Notes: a model not told the origin generated them from the sequence alone. A stretch of DNA of 64,000 nt from Leptolyngbya sp. FACHB-261 (GCF_014696065.1 NZ_JACJPL010000018.1:1-64000); one strand, 5' to 3'; positions 52,501 through 62,357 are shown, counted from the first letter of the stretch. Made by a program: numbers and translations.

Positions 52501-53091
52501 TTAGCCCTTAGATAAACGTGCTCCGCAACGGCCCAAGCTAATCAGGCCGAATCCGACTGCAATTAAATTACCAATGCTGGAAATACCTGTTTTGAGAATG
52601 CCAGTCTTGGCCCCTTGTCGTAATGTCTCAGCACGGCTGGCAACAATATTTGAAGCTTGTTGCAATTGCTCCGGTGTGAGATTGCGCGCAGCTTGAGGGT
52701 TAGCCTGGGTACTCTGAATTTGAGTTTGTAGTTGAGCCGCTTGCGCAGTGATATTCTTGTCAGTCTGCTGTTGTAGAGTTAAACTATCACGAATCAACAA
52801 AATACAGGAAAGATGAAAAACAATCCCCAAAATCAAACAGATTAAGGTTAGTTGCTTTATTAAGTTGCGGCTACCATAAATGGTTAGAGCTGTGCCAAAC
52901 AGCAAGATTATGCTTCGGTCACCTAATTGTTGCAAAAAGCCGATCCGCCACTCAAGGTTACCAAAATCTGGTGGAAAGCCCAGCGCAAGCATATCGATGA
53001 CGAAGCCAGCCAGACAGGTGAAACCCACAATTCGGCAGAGAATTTTTGCACCGGACGAACTTCCAGAATTGGGGACAGAGGTCGTGGCCAT
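52501..53091 (-). CDS. HpsJ-like membrane protein next to exosortase
   Basis: A 196-aa protein from ATG 53091. Membrane segments: LCRIVGFTCLAGFVIDMLAL, RSIILLFGTALTIYG, LTLICLILGIVFHLS and C-terminal ISSIGNLIAVGFGLISLG. A periplasmic/cytosolic coiled region lies between (QQQTDKNITAQAAQLQTQIQ). This pattern fits HpsJ-family proteins that accompany cyanoexosortases; first described with hormogonium polysaccharide secretion. It starts 29 bp after the exosortase stop region on the same strand. Function in sorting is inferred. Confidence 0.7.
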   Translation of the reverse strand: MATTSVPNSGSSSGAKILCRIVGFTCLAGFVIDMLALGFPPDFGNLEWRIGFLQQLGDRSIILLFGTALTIYGSRNLIKQLTLICLILGIVFHLSCILLIRDSLTLQQQTDKNITAQAAQLQTQIQSTQANPQAARNLTPEQLQQASNIVASRAETLRQGAKTGILKTGISSIGNLIAVGFGLISLGRCGARLSKG

Positions 53092-53300
53092 AGGTGATGA
53101 CTCGCTGTGATAGAAGGAGAAACGCCATGCAGGCAAACACTACATCCTACAGGCGTCTCAAATAGAATTCCGGAACTCTCAAACTCACGAAAAAGGGTGG
53201 CGCTCGGATCAGGTATTCAATGAGGAGCAGCCACCCCCCAACGACTTGCTAATGGTTAGCGACTAAGCCTTGTAATTGGGCAATATCACTAGCACTAACA

Positions 53301-53963
53301 TTAAGCCTTGGCTTCAGCTTTCTCAGCCTCACCTTGCTTGCGCTTGCGCACAATACCGAGACCGAGACCTACCAAGCCGGGAAGCAGGGCAGGCGCAGGA
53401 ACGGCGGTGATGTCACCAGAGAACGAGCCATTAGACCGAAACTGTGAAGTGTAAGCGCCTTCGCCAAACAGTTCTCCACCATTGCGGATGAAGTTGCCCT
53501 CAATACCAGCAATGAAGCCATCAACGTTACCACCGAGAGGGTTGGTGACCGTCGTTTTCCTCAGGGCGAAATCAGTAAGATCGAAGCTGAGGGCTTTGCC
53601 GTTTAAAGTTAAGCCTGAGATAAAGCTAGTTACCGGTGAGGTGATGCTTCCATTCTCCAACGTCAGGGTCTTGAAGATAGCAGAGCCTGTTAAGCTAGTA
53701 AAACTTCCCGTACTGCCACCTTCAGTACCACCATCGAAGATATTGATAGTGTTGAATTTTAGAGTGGTAGTGCCACTCAAATCCCTTGTCGCTCCCGATG
53801 CATTGGTGAGGGAGTAGGTGCCAGCAAAGCTAAGTACACTATTGCCCAAAATTTGGGTTTTGGGACCTAGTGAAGCAGCTTGAGCAGGGGCAGTTGCCAT
53901 TGATGCACCAGTCACCAGTGCAGCAGCAAGCGTTGCCTTAAGGCCAATCGTTTTGAGACTCAT
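53301..53963 (-). CDS. PTPA-CTERM secreted protein, likely exosortase substrate
   Basis: A 220-aa protein with signal peptide (LKATLAAALVTGASM, cleavage after AQA) and a Thr/Ser/Gly-rich beta body (LSGTTTLKFNTINIFDGG). The C-terminal sorting signal is VPAPA (188-192), hydrophobic LLPGLVGLGLGIV (193-205) and RKRK (206-209), followed by a short acidic-basic tail (QGEAEKAEAKA), which is longer than usual for this class. It would be the target of the adjacent exosortase. Cargo role unknown, perhaps a matrix or sheath protein. Confidence 0.85.
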   Translation of the reverse strand: MSLKTIGLKATLAAALVTGASMATAPAQAASLGPKTQILGNSVLSFAGTYSLTNASGATRDLSGTTTLKFNTINIFDGGTEGGSTGSFTSLTGSAIFKTLTLENGSITSPVTSFISGLTLNGKALSFDLTDFALRKTTVTNPLGGNVDGFIAGIEGNFIRNGGELFGEGAYTSQFRSNGSFSGDITAVPAPALLPGLVGLGLGIVRKRKQGEAEKAEAKA

Positions 53964-54410
53964 GTTTGGAACCTACCTAAATGTGCGTTTGTTCGGTTTG
54001 GAATCGTTCAGAACGTTGGTAGGCTACCCAATCCCAATGGGCTGACACTTATTATTTCGTGTCAATTGCAGTAGGTATTCAGATTGAGTAACCTACATTG
54101 CCCAACTACTTCCCTGTTCCAATTCTGTTTGAGGTTTTCAGGAAACTTCTCAGCGGGTAGCCTAACACTGCACCCCTGGGTAGAACCCGAACAAGCCCCA
54201 GCATCTGCACTACAAGAGTAGTTAACAAATTCACTGAGGCAGCTTGATGGTAGATATTCCCATACTAAGTGAAATTACTGGTCCAGAGCACCAAAGGGCT
54301 ACAGCTTCACAAGATTTTTATATAAAAGGAGTATTTAGCACTATCAGAAGAGGTTAAAACTCTTGCCAATCTGCATTTTGTTCCAGGGTGTTCGGATTCG
54401 CCTACTTTAT
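53964..54410. other. Upstream region of the PTPA-CTERM gene
   Basis: About 447 bp, no gene. It has the inverted repeat TGACAC-N10-GTGTCA (54043-54064) and GGTAGGCTACC nearby (about 54017-54028), both possible operators for the secreted-protein gene. Confidence 0.45.
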
Positions 54411-55367
54411 TTAGCTGCTTACATTGGTTGAGGGAGCTGTTTGCAGATGTTGTTCCAGAAGATCCAAAATCTTTGTGTCTTGTCGCTCATCGAATTTGCG
54501 AGCAAAGTGCTTATTAGAGGCTACTAGTTCATCGAAGTCCTCAACGCCCAAAATGGCTGGATAAGGCGGTCTCCACGAGACATAGCGCTTATTCTCATTA
54601 CAGATTTTTAACGAGTCCTCATTCAGCAAAATTGTTTGAAAGAAAGATTCATCTGGAATCAACGTGTGCCGGTAGTGATCCACAAAGGCTGGATGGCTTT
54701 GCACAAATTGGTGGATATGTTCGATGCAACGATAGGACAGTGTATGCCATTGCGAACCTGCATAGCAATGGAAATCAGAGCTAAATGGAGTCACAGCACA
54801 ACGTAAGCCTAATCTGGCACCAAACCGTCCAGACTTGACTCGCAGGAGAGGCTGCCAGTCACGGTTGACGATGCGATATAGCTTATAGAAAACTGGTTTT
54901 AACTCTGAGGGCATTTTGTAATAGCGATAGAAATAGCGCTCTATACCCTGGGTCTTACCCCAATTCCAAGCCGTAGAGGGCGGATCCTCTGATGGGAAAT
55001 ACTCTATAAAGCCGTCATACTCAGTATTCTGTAAAAACTGTTCGATTTGGTTGACAGGTTGAATCGGATAATCTTGACCTGAGAGCAGAACTAGCCAGTC
55101 AAACTCAATTTTATTAGCCATTAACCAGCGAATACAGTGAAGCTCCATCTCAATCATGGAGAAGTCTCCCCATAAAACTGAAACGTAATCTTTCAGGATG
55201 TAGACCTGGCTAAGCGATTCAAAGGCAGCTGGATCAAGACGGGAGCTGGAGTGGTCATGGTGAATCAGAATTTGGCACTCAGGGCTACCCGCTTTTAGAG
55301 TTCTCACCAATCTGATGACTTGTTCTGGATTACTGTGGGATGCAATCAGATAGAGAACTTTAGTCAT
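54411..55367 (-). CDS. Core-2/I-branching type beta-GlcNAc transferase (GT14-like)
   Basis: A 318-aa enzyme from ATG 55367 (the longer frame to 55451 overlaps the upstream gene). Core-2-like landmarks: KVLYLIASHSNPEQVIRLVR, CQILIHHDHS, VSVLWGDFSMIEMELHCIRW, LLSGQDYPIQP, AGSQWHTLSYRCIEHI and IPDESFFQTIL. It adds branching sugars, probably on exopolysaccharide. Part of a minus-strand string of sugar-transfer genes. Confidence 0.85.
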   Translation of the reverse strand: MTKVLYLIASHSNPEQVIRLVRTLKAGSPECQILIHHDHSSSRLDPAAFESLSQVYILKDYVSVLWGDFSMIEMELHCIRWLMANKIEFDWLVLLSGQDYPIQPVNQIEQFLQNTEYDGFIEYFPSEDPPSTAWNWGKTQGIERYFYRYYKMPSELKPVFYKLYRIVNRDWQPLLRVKSGRFGARLGLRCAVTPFSSDFHCYAGSQWHTLSYRCIEHIHQFVQSHPAFVDHYRHTLIPDESFFQTILLNEDSLKICNENKRYVSWRPPYPAILGVEDFDELVASNKHFARKFDERQDTKILDLLEQHLQTAPSTNVSS

Positions 55368-55419
55368 GACTCTGCTTCTAAGCTTAAACGTGGGCTCAAA
55401 CCAAGCTGAATGGGTATAG

Positions 55420-56616
55420 CTAATTGGGTACAGATTGCAGGGCTTGGTCAAAGGTTGCCAAGAGCGCTTCTAGCGAGAATGTTGCTCGTGCATGAGCCGC
55501 TCCCCGTTCTGCTAATGCTTGAGCTGCGCCAGAGTCAGCTAGTAGTTTCTCAATCGCGCTGGCTAGAGCTTGAGCGTCGCCCGGTGGTACCAGACAGCCA
55601 GTGACACCATCCTCAATTAACTCCGTCGACGCACCGGCTGCGGTCGCTACGACAGGTCGTCTTGCCAACTGACCTTCCACAATCACTCGACCAAACGGCT
55701 CTGGCTCAGTAGAGGTATGGGCCACAATGTCGCATGCAGCCATGAGCGCAGGCACATCACTACGAAAGCCAACCCAATGCACCCGACCTGCTAACTCAGG
55801 CAAGGCAGCCAGAGTTTTGAGTTGGGCCGTGTACTCCACCTCACCAAACAGTGCTTCGCCAACTAAAAGCACATGCACATTTGGCAGCTGGCGAGCTGCT
55901 TCTAGGAGGACATGCTGTCCCTTCCAATAAGACAAGCGGCTAAACACCCCAACGAGCGGAGCTTCACCCACGCCAAGCTCATGGCGAATTGCTAAGGACT
56001 GCGCCGGGTCTAGCCGGTCAAACACCTCGACTGGCAAACCGTTATAAACCAATGTCACTAGGTCCGGCCTGCCACCCGCAGCAACAAAAGCTTGACCCGT
56101 AGCGCGTGAATTAACCAAAACCCGAGCGGCACAGCGATTGGCCAGGGTTACGGCAAGGCGACGGTTCAAACCGCTGAAGTGGCGAGCGGTTAAAATATCA
56201 CGCAGGTGCCAAACCACTGGTGGACCGCCGATTAGCCTGGCCAGTGCCGCCGCCACAAACGCCTTTTGGGAGTTCGCATGCACCAACTCAAAGTCGCATG
56301 CTAAAGTCGCTACTCGATGTGCCATCCAACCCAAGGCTGGAAAGACTTTGAGGGCACCGAAGCGATCAGAGGTACGGACAGACAGGGCAGCCTCAGGCGC
56401 AAGGTTAACCACTACCGGCACCCCGGCAGCCTCCAATCGCTCCCGGAAGGGACCATCGGCAAACAAAAGCACCTGGCTTGTTTGCCGATAAGCCGTCGCC
56501 AAATCGAGCAAGCTTAACTCTGCACCCCCCAATACCGCAGCATGGTCGACAAATAGCACTCGACGGCGGGTCGAGGGTTCAGACCTCAAGCCTTCAAACT
56601 TCTGCTCACAGTTCAT
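55420..56616 (-). CDS. Glycosyltransferase family 4 (A)
   Basis: A 398-aa GT-B transferase: RRVLFVDHAAVLGGAELSLL (donor GG), LVYNGLP, LVGVFSRLSYWKGQHVLLEA and a C-terminal EX7E-type segment (FGRVIVEGQLARRPVVATAA). It overlaps the preceding GT4 gene by four bases (ATGA at 56613-56616), so the two are translationally coupled. Acceptor unknown. Confidence 0.9.
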   Translation of the reverse strand: MNCEQKFEGLRSEPSTRRRVLFVDHAAVLGGAELSLLDLATAYRQTSQVLLFADGPFRERLEAAGVPVVVNLAPEAALSVRTSDRFGALKVFPALGWMAHRVATLACDFELVHANSQKAFVAAALARLIGGPPVVWHLRDILTARHFSGLNRRLAVTLANRCAARVLVNSRATGQAFVAAGGRPDLVTLVYNGLPVEVFDRLDPAQSLAIRHELGVGEAPLVGVFSRLSYWKGQHVLLEAARQLPNVHVLLVGEALFGEVEYTAQLKTLAALPELAGRVHWVGFRSDVPALMAACDIVAHTSTEPEPFGRVIVEGQLARRPVVATAAGASTELIEDGVTGCLVPPGDAQALASAIEKLLADSGAAQALAERGAAHARATFSLEALLATFDQALQSVPN

Positions 56617-57761
56617 ACCGCATCGCCTGTCAGAGCCGCTTGGTACACTGACTTGACTCGACTAGCAATCACGGGCCAAGTGTAGTGTTGCTGCACGTAA
56701 TCTATGCAGGCTTGCTCGCTGGGTAGCTGACGCAGCCCGGAGAGGGCTTCCGAAATCCCTTGAGCTAGGTGCTCAGCTGCACTGCTCTCAAACACCAAAT
56801 CTTCAGAAAAAGGCCGCAGAATTTCGGGAATGCTGTCGACTGGTGTTCCCAGAACTGGCGTTCCAGCCGCCAGTGACTCGATCACAATCAAGCCAAACCC
56901 TTCTAGAGCCACGGTTGGAACGACTGAAAAGTTAGCGGCGCGGTACGCTAGTGCCAAATCCTGGTCGGAGACAAAGCCTAGCAAGCGTACATTTTCAGTC
57001 AGGTTTAGTTCTTCAATCTGAGCTTGCAGCGTGGTTCCTAGAGCGCCTTTACCGGCAATCATTAACAGGGCATCCGGATGCTCGCGCCGGACTTGAGCCA
57101 TAGCTGCGATCAGGTTCTCCAAGCCCATGCGCTTCGCTAACCGGCGTACAGCTAGCAAGATGGGGCGATCTTGAGGCCAACCCAATTGCGTCCGGGCCAC
57201 GCTGCGGGGCAACGTGGGGTCAAAGCGCTCAACGGCCACGCCGGGGGGTACAACGTGAATGCGCTCCAAGGGCACACCATACTCTCGGTTCAGGATGTTG
57301 CGGAACGCCTCAGACAGCACAATGAACTGGGTCATGCGTCGATAGGCTGTTTGCTCCAGCTGCCGCTTAAACCAGGTGGAAAGGGTTTTACCCCCTTCTA
57401 CCCGACCTTCAAGCGCCCAGGGTCCCTGAAAATGCATTACCAAAGGCCGCCTACCTAAGCGGTCGAGAACTGGAAAGGTGTACAGCGCAAAGTGCGAGAC
57501 CACCAGAGGGTAATTTTCTTCTGCCAAAGCTTTCCCCACCGCTTGACGAACCCCTCGCCACCGTTGCAGCAGAGAAGCTTCGCGAGGCGCAAAGGCTTGC
57601 ACCTGTCCGCCTGAGGTTTGGGCGACCGCAGGTGAACCCGCAACTAAGCCACGCATCTGCACCCCTGCCGCTGGCAGGTATTGCATGCAGTCGTAATAAA
57701 CCCGATTGAGCCCCCCGGCCTGCTCCGGGAACCAGCCCATACCAAGTTGTAATGTTTTCAC
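56613..57761 (-). CDS. Glycosyltransferase family 4 (B)
   Basis: A 382-aa GT-B transferase from GTG 57761. LQLGMGWFPEQAGGLNRVYYD at the N-terminus, ILLAVRRLAKRMGLENLIAA, and EGFGLIVIESLAAGTPVLGTPV with the EX7E Glu pair. It couples by ATGA to the next gene and starts 29 bp after the O-antigen-ligase-like gene stops. Confidence 0.9.
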   Translation of the reverse strand: MKTLQLGMGWFPEQAGGLNRVYYDCMQYLPAAGVQMRGLVAGSPAVAQTSGGQVQAFAPREASLLQRWRGVRQAVGKALAEENYPLVVSHFALYTFPVLDRLGRRPLVMHFQGPWALEGRVEGGKTLSTWFKRQLEQTAYRRMTQFIVLSEAFRNILNREYGVPLERIHVVPPGVAVERFDPTLPRSVARTQLGWPQDRPILLAVRRLAKRMGLENLIAAMAQVRREHPDALLMIAGKGALGTTLQAQIEELNLTENVRLLGFVSDQDLALAYRAANFSVVPTVALEGFGLIVIESLAAGTPVLGTPVDSIPEILRPFSEDLVFESSAAEHLAQGISEALSGLRQLPSEQACIDYVQQHYTWPVIASRVKSVYQAALTGDAV

Positions 57762-57790
57762 AGCAAATGCTCCTCAACCAGGTTGCAGTT

Positions 57791-59173
57791 TCACGAAAGG
57801 GAACGAGGCAAAACCGAGGGCGAGTAAAGCCGACCGTCTGATAGTATTCGCGCTGAATCCATAGCAACACCTCGCTGTTTTTTTTGCCATTGGTAGTATT
57901 TACCAGCCGATAAACTCATGGCCAGGAAAGCCCAGGAAGTCATTCCCGCCACACCAATAAATGTATTACTGAAGATCAACTGGATAACCCCAGTGATGGC
58001 AATACTACGAGCAGCATCTGCAAACAGATCTACACTTCTGGGTAGGTAGCTCAAAGAACGAATAAGTAGCCAGACGAGACCGATGAGATAAGGAAGCCCT
58101 CCTAACCAGCCAAGGGAGAACAACACATCGAGAACGCCACTATCCAGAATGCCTAACTCACCCAGTTCCCCTCCTGAAGCCAGCTTCGTTGCCAAACCTG
58201 TTTTGCCCAAACCGGCTCCCATTGGGTTTACCAATGCGTTCGAGAGGAAGTCTGCATAAAGGGTTGAGCGAGCATTAAAGCTAGAGTCACTCTGAACATT
58301 GGAAAGGCTATTAACTCGGGAATTGATTGTGCTAGAGAATGGGCCCATACTAGCTAGCGGTACAACCAAGATTCCCAGCAACAGTAGCGTCAAGATGAGG
58401 CGGAACTGGAAGCGTACCTTCATAAACGTGGCAAAGGTGAGCAAGCTGAGCATCCAACCAGCCCAACTTGCTCTGACCATCGATAGCAGGAACGATAGAT
58501 AGCCAGGTCCGGCTGCTGCCAAAACTAGCGTGCCCTTAGCACTAAATAGGAGCAGTAGCCCTGTTGCCATAACCCCAGCAAAGGGACCTGGGGAATTCAT
58601 AGTACTAAATACTCGAATTTGCAGCGGGGCAGGGGAGCCAATTGAGCCCATTTTGGAACTGGTCATCCAGTAGGTATCCCAGGGAGGCGCAATCATAAAT
58701 TGCACAACACCATAGGCCCCTAAGATGAGAACGCTCCAGAGAAAAGTATTAAGCATTACTTTTCGATAGGGCAGATAAGAGCGCCAGTTAACAAACAGGT
58801 GAACGCCAAAAACAATGGGGAACAGCCAGTTAAACAAAGCAAAGGTTGCTGAGGGAAGTGACCCAGTCACTGCGCCTACCAAAAAGCTATAAACAACCCC
58901 CAGTAAGCACAGGCCAAAAGGCACCATATCTGACAATGTTACGGTTGGGGGTAGCCGCCGCAGGCTCAGGCAGGCCAGCCCCGTTACTAGGTGGGGAGCC
59001 AGGATAATCGGGCTGGTGGTTTGATAGCCTACTTTGTAGTCAACTAGACGACGCAGCTCAGGCGCAAGAAACCATAGCCACCAGGTGTAGCTGATGTAGG
59101 AAAGTGGATGCTTTTGGTAAAGGTAAAAACCAACAAAAAAGAGCAGTAGAGCACACAAAACACTGACAATCAT
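57791..59173 (-). CDS. O-antigen ligase/polymerase-like membrane protein
   Basis: A 460-aa integral membrane protein of 10-12 helices. A large periplasmic loop and FNARSTLYADFLSNALVNPM, GAGLGKTGLA plus GILDSGVLDVLFSLGWLGGL resemble the Wzy_C/O-antigen ligase region. It would polymerise or transfer lipid-linked glycans for exopolysaccharide. The C-terminal 30 residues are soluble. It follows a GT2 gene by 15 bp. Confidence 0.82.
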   Translation of the reverse strand: MIVSVLCALLLFFVGFYLYQKHPLSYISYTWWLWFLAPELRRLVDYKVGYQTTSPIILAPHLVTGLACLSLRRLPPTVTLSDMVPFGLCLLGVVYSFLVGAVTGSLPSATFALFNWLFPIVFGVHLFVNWRSYLPYRKVMLNTFLWSVLILGAYGVVQFMIAPPWDTYWMTSSKMGSIGSPAPLQIRVFSTMNSPGPFAGVMATGLLLLFSAKGTLVLAAAGPGYLSFLLSMVRASWAGWMLSLLTFATFMKVRFQFRLILTLLLLGILVVPLASMGPFSSTINSRVNSLSNVQSDSSFNARSTLYADFLSNALVNPMGAGLGKTGLATKLASGGELGELGILDSGVLDVLFSLGWLGGLPYLIGLVWLLIRSLSYLPRSVDLFADAARSIAITGVIQLIFSNTFIGVAGMTSWAFLAMSLSAGKYYQWQKKQRGVAMDSARILSDGRLYSPSVLPRSLS

Positions 59174-59188
59174 AAAAATACCGGCAAC

Positions 59189-60007
59189 TCATTTGCCGGA
59201 TAGGGGTTTTTGATTCTTCCAATGAAGCTCATAGACCTTCATTTCCTGAAGAAATTCGTAGTAGCTCCAAAAACCTGCTACTGCAAAGCCTGCCGCCCCT
59301 TTGCGATAGAGACCCTGCACAATATACTTCTGCAAAAAGCGGGCTGGTGGCCGTAGAAGCAAGCGGGCCCAGCTGAACTTTCTGCCCGCAAGATACGCCT
59401 TTTGTGCCTCTAGATCTGTGTATTTGTTGAAGCGCCTGACATGGTCTTCAATGCTGCGAAAGCCATGATGCCAAAGGGTGCCAGGTAGCTTGCCCACAGT
59501 GGCATTACCAACGTCTGGTTCTTCATGCACCAAAACTTCTTTGATACTGAAGACTTCTTTGTTGTAGAGCCGGATGAGGTAACCGCCTTTGGGGAGCCAG
59601 GTTCCTAGAAAATCGCCGATTCTGTACACAGAAAAAGCATCGACTCCAGGGACAGGTTGCTTTTTCCAATTTCTGAGCGAAGCGGCTAGCTCCTCACTCA
59701 CAACTTCGTCGGAGTCAATAAAAAAGATCCAGGCATGGGTAGCTTTCTGCGCCCCAAAGTTACGCTGCCTCGCGTAACCTGGCCAGGGATTGACATAGAC
59801 GGTGCAGCCCAAAGTCTCTGCTGTCTGAACGGTAGTATCCTGGCTGCCGCCATCGATCACTACAATTTCATCAGCGAAGCCTTGGCAGGAGCGAATTGCT
59901 TGAGCAATTCGCTCTTCTTCGTCCTGGGCAATAATCACCACTGAAATGCAAGGACTGGCAGTCGCAGCAGTCGGGGCTAGACCTGAACGGGTTTCAGAGC
60001 GAGTCAT
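59189..60007 (-). CDS. Glycosyltransferase family 2 (A)
   Basis: A 272-aa GT-A transferase: ISVVIIAQDEEERIAQAI, DEIVVIDGGSQDTTV (first Asp pair), WIFFIDSDEVV (DxD-like metal site) and FGAQKATH. Related to LPS heptose/glucose transferases (WaaE/KdtX type). ATG 60007 lies in the ATGA overlap with the next gene (60004). Likely acts on the same polysaccharide. Confidence 0.88.
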   Translation of the reverse strand: MTRSETRSGLAPTAATASPCISVVIIAQDEEERIAQAIRSCQGFADEIVVIDGGSQDTTVQTAETLGCTVYVNPWPGYARQRNFGAQKATHAWIFFIDSDEVVSEELAASLRNWKKQPVPGVDAFSVYRIGDFLGTWLPKGGYLIRLYNKEVFSIKEVLVHEEPDVGNATVGKLPGTLWHHGFRSIEDHVRRFNKYTDLEAQKAYLAGRKFSWARLLLRPPARFLQKYIVQGLYRKGAAGFAVAGFWSYYEFLQEMKVYELHWKNQKPLSGK

Positions 60008-60939
60008 TGAAAGCTCCTTAGAGCGAGCAGTGCCGAGAATTTGCCGCGCTGTACCGTAAAGCAGCGCAACCAGGCCAGCGCCCCAAAGGGAACAGTAAAC
60101 CGCATCGCCTGGAGAATCCCGGGTGATTTGCGCGTACCAATGAGCAATGACCAGGATAAGTACAGGGCCCGTCGGCTGGCCGGTAGATAATCCAACAGCA
60201 CGAGCGCCTCGTTGAAGCTGGAATCGTAAACAGCAGGCAGAGCACTGTCGAAGTGGCCCACCCGGTCATCGCCCCAACGCGAGCCCTCGTAGTGGTCTAC
60301 CGCTACAGCTGGGTCGTAGATCAGTTTGTAGCCCGCTCGTTTGACAGCCAAGCTAAAGGCAAGGTCGTTATTAACTTGGGCACCTGTGCCGCGTAGACGC
60401 TCATCAAAACGCAAGCCTGCGATGGCCGTACGTCGGTAGCTCATATTGGCTCCTTTGAGGATGTCCACCTCACGAGCGGAGCCAGTGCCTAAATGGTGGT
60501 TTCCAATCACACGGCCAAACCACTGCACTTGGCCTACGGTCTCGCGGGTGCCGCTTTCGATCCGATCTTCGTGGCGAATCCAATCTCGTCCGCCCACACC
60601 ACCAACCTGGCTGTCGGCTAAAAAGTGGGCTTCTATGCGAGACAGCCAGTCAGTTCGAGGAGCAGCATCATCATCGGTGATAGCGATAATTTCGCCCTGG
60701 GCAGCGTCCAAGCCAGCATTGAGCGCAGCAACCTGTCCAGGGACAGTAACCTTAACAGTACGCAGGTTCAATGACTGAGGGTCATAATCTTGGAGAAAGG
60801 CCCAAGTCTCGGCATCCGTGTCCCGAGCGATAACCAGAACCTCATCAGCAGGCCGGTTTTGCTGCTGCAGCATGCTTAGACAACGGGCCAGATCCTGCGG
60901 ACGACGGTATGTAGGAACGAGAACGGTGATAGTCAGCAT
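60004..60939 (-). CDS. Glycosyltransferase family 2 (B)
   Basis: A 311-aa GT-A transferase: LTITVLVPTYRRPQDLARCL, ITDDDAAPRTDWL (metal site), GGVGGRDWI and ILKGANMSYRRTAI. Family 2 enzymes of this pattern (GGVGGRD) make processive or single transfers in exopolysaccharide. It overlaps the next gene by four bases. Its own upstream region of 124 bp separates it from the hydrolase. Confidence 0.88.
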   Translation of the reverse strand: MLTITVLVPTYRRPQDLARCLSMLQQQNRPADEVLVIARDTDAETWAFLQDYDPQSLNLRTVKVTVPGQVAALNAGLDAAQGEIIAITDDDAAPRTDWLSRIEAHFLADSQVGGVGGRDWIRHEDRIESGTRETVGQVQWFGRVIGNHHLGTGSAREVDILKGANMSYRRTAIAGLRFDERLRGTGAQVNNDLAFSLAVKRAGYKLIYDPAVAVDHYEGSRWGDDRVGHFDSALPAVYDSSFNEALVLLDYLPASRRALYLSWSLLIGTRKSPGILQAMRFTVPFGALAWLRCFTVQRGKFSALLALRSFQ

Positions 60940-61064
60940 AGGCGTAAGTCTGTGCCGGGTAGCAAAGGTGAGTTCCGCTCCCTGTTCAACTGTTCTCCAA
61001 CCTGAGAGCTAATCAGGACATTCCTTACGGCGATTTCAGCTAAGCAGATGTGCAAACCCAGACA

Positions 61065-62357
61065 CTAAGCGGGCGTTAGCTTGACTACTAGGGGATAATC
61101 AGGCACATTGAGTCTGAGCTGTTGAGGCATTCTATATTGTTGCCCTGGATTAGTTGTATCAATATCTGAATAGATCACTACGTCTTTGATTTTTTGATTC
61201 AGAGTTAGCGTAATCGGTTCGCTCCGAACCGTAAAAGCTCTGTTTCTGATACGGTCAAAACTGGGAGCTTCCAGCCACAGAAGCAGATAGAAAGTACCGT
61301 CTCGCTTCTGTAAAAGGGTATGATGAATCTTCCTAAGGTTGCCTCTCAAGGTGTAGTCTAAATTATCCAGAGAGAATTGAGGCCCTGGGTCTTTTAAGAG
61401 GGAGATTAACTTCTTCAAATTTGTAAAGGCAGGTTTTGGTGAACCATCATTATGCAAAATTCCAAAATTGGCCTCTCGATCTCTGGGTCTAACGCGTTGA
61501 TCAATAAATTCGTAGGAAAAGGTTCTAACAACACCAGCGTTGAAGCACTCTAAAAAAAGTCTGGGTATATATTTCCCTTGAACATTTTCAGGAATGGGCC
61601 GATCAGAACCAGCTCCGCCGGTATGGTAACCGGTTTCAGTCGCGATAATCGGCTTGCCTACCGTCGGTTTTGAGCGATTTGCAATCTCATTCTTAATATT
61701 GCCGTTGCCTGGATGGTGAGGATAACTATAGGGATGCATGTTGCCATGAGTTACCCAGGGTCGAAGATCACCAATCCGGGTACTAGAGTCCCCTTTAATA
61801 AAAGAAGGACCTAAGATAGGTAGGCGGCTGGTTGCTCGATTCTGGCTAAACTCAGCCTTGAGTTGTTGCATGTAATCCCGCAACGCTGGCACCCATTGCT
61901 TAGGGTCTCGGTTGCGGGCATCATACTCGTTGGGCCCTTCAACCGCCTCCATAGCATCGCCTAGTCGCTGCGCGAGTTCTACGGCTTGCTTAGGCGTCAC
62001 CCAACCGATTCCTGCAATTAGCGTGCTACGGATGTTAACAGAGGCAAGTTCCTTGAGCCGATTGTAATATCTCTCACGGTTTAGGACCATGCCATCGCGG
62101 ATATGCCGGATGCCTAGCTCTTGCAGCTGTGGCTTAATAATCGTCTCGTATCCCCGACCATAGGGAGTCTGATCATAAGTTAAGTGGACATTGACGCCAA
62201 TAGAGTCAACAAAGGCATCTGCACTGCGAGCCCGCTCCGACTGGTTCTGTACTTTGGGCAGAAATAGACTAGCGCAGATCAGCAAGCTGGCTAGCAAGAA
62301 ACCTGCTGTCAATTGAGCCAGCCGTAGATTACGACGCCTACCCCCGAAGACTCTCAT
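61065..62357 (-). CDS. Membrane-anchored clan GH-A glycoside hydrolase
   Basis: A 430-aa protein from ATG 62357, four-base overlap (ATGA) with the upstream GT2 gene. An N-terminal anchor or signal (LAQLTAGFLLASLLICASLF) is followed by a TIM-barrel hydrolase: SIGVNVHLTYDQTPYG, VEGPNEYDARN with acid/base E144, and IIATETGYHTGG with nucleophile E241. A small beta domain ends it. It may trim or edit exopolysaccharide as it is made or released. The similar hydrolase at 43441-44728 is frameshifted, so this may be the active one in the window. Confidence 0.85.
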   Translation of the reverse strand: MRVFGGRRRNLRLAQLTAGFLLASLLICASLFLPKVQNQSERARSADAFVDSIGVNVHLTYDQTPYGRGYETIIKPQLQELGIRHIRDGMVLNRERYYNRLKELASVNIRSTLIAGIGWVTPKQAVELAQRLGDAMEAVEGPNEYDARNRDPKQWVPALRDYMQQLKAEFSQNRATSRLPILGPSFIKGDSSTRIGDLRPWVTHGNMHPYSYPHHPGNGNIKNEIANRSKPTVGKPIIATETGYHTGGAGSDRPIPENVQGKYIPRLFLECFNAGVVRTFSYEFIDQRVRPRDREANFGILHNDGSPKPAFTNLKKLISLLKDPGPQFSLDNLDYTLRGNLRKIHHTLLQKRDGTFYLLLWLEAPSFDRIRNRAFTVRSEPITLTLNQKIKDVVIYSDIDTTNPGQQYRMPQQLRLNVPDYPLVVKLTPA

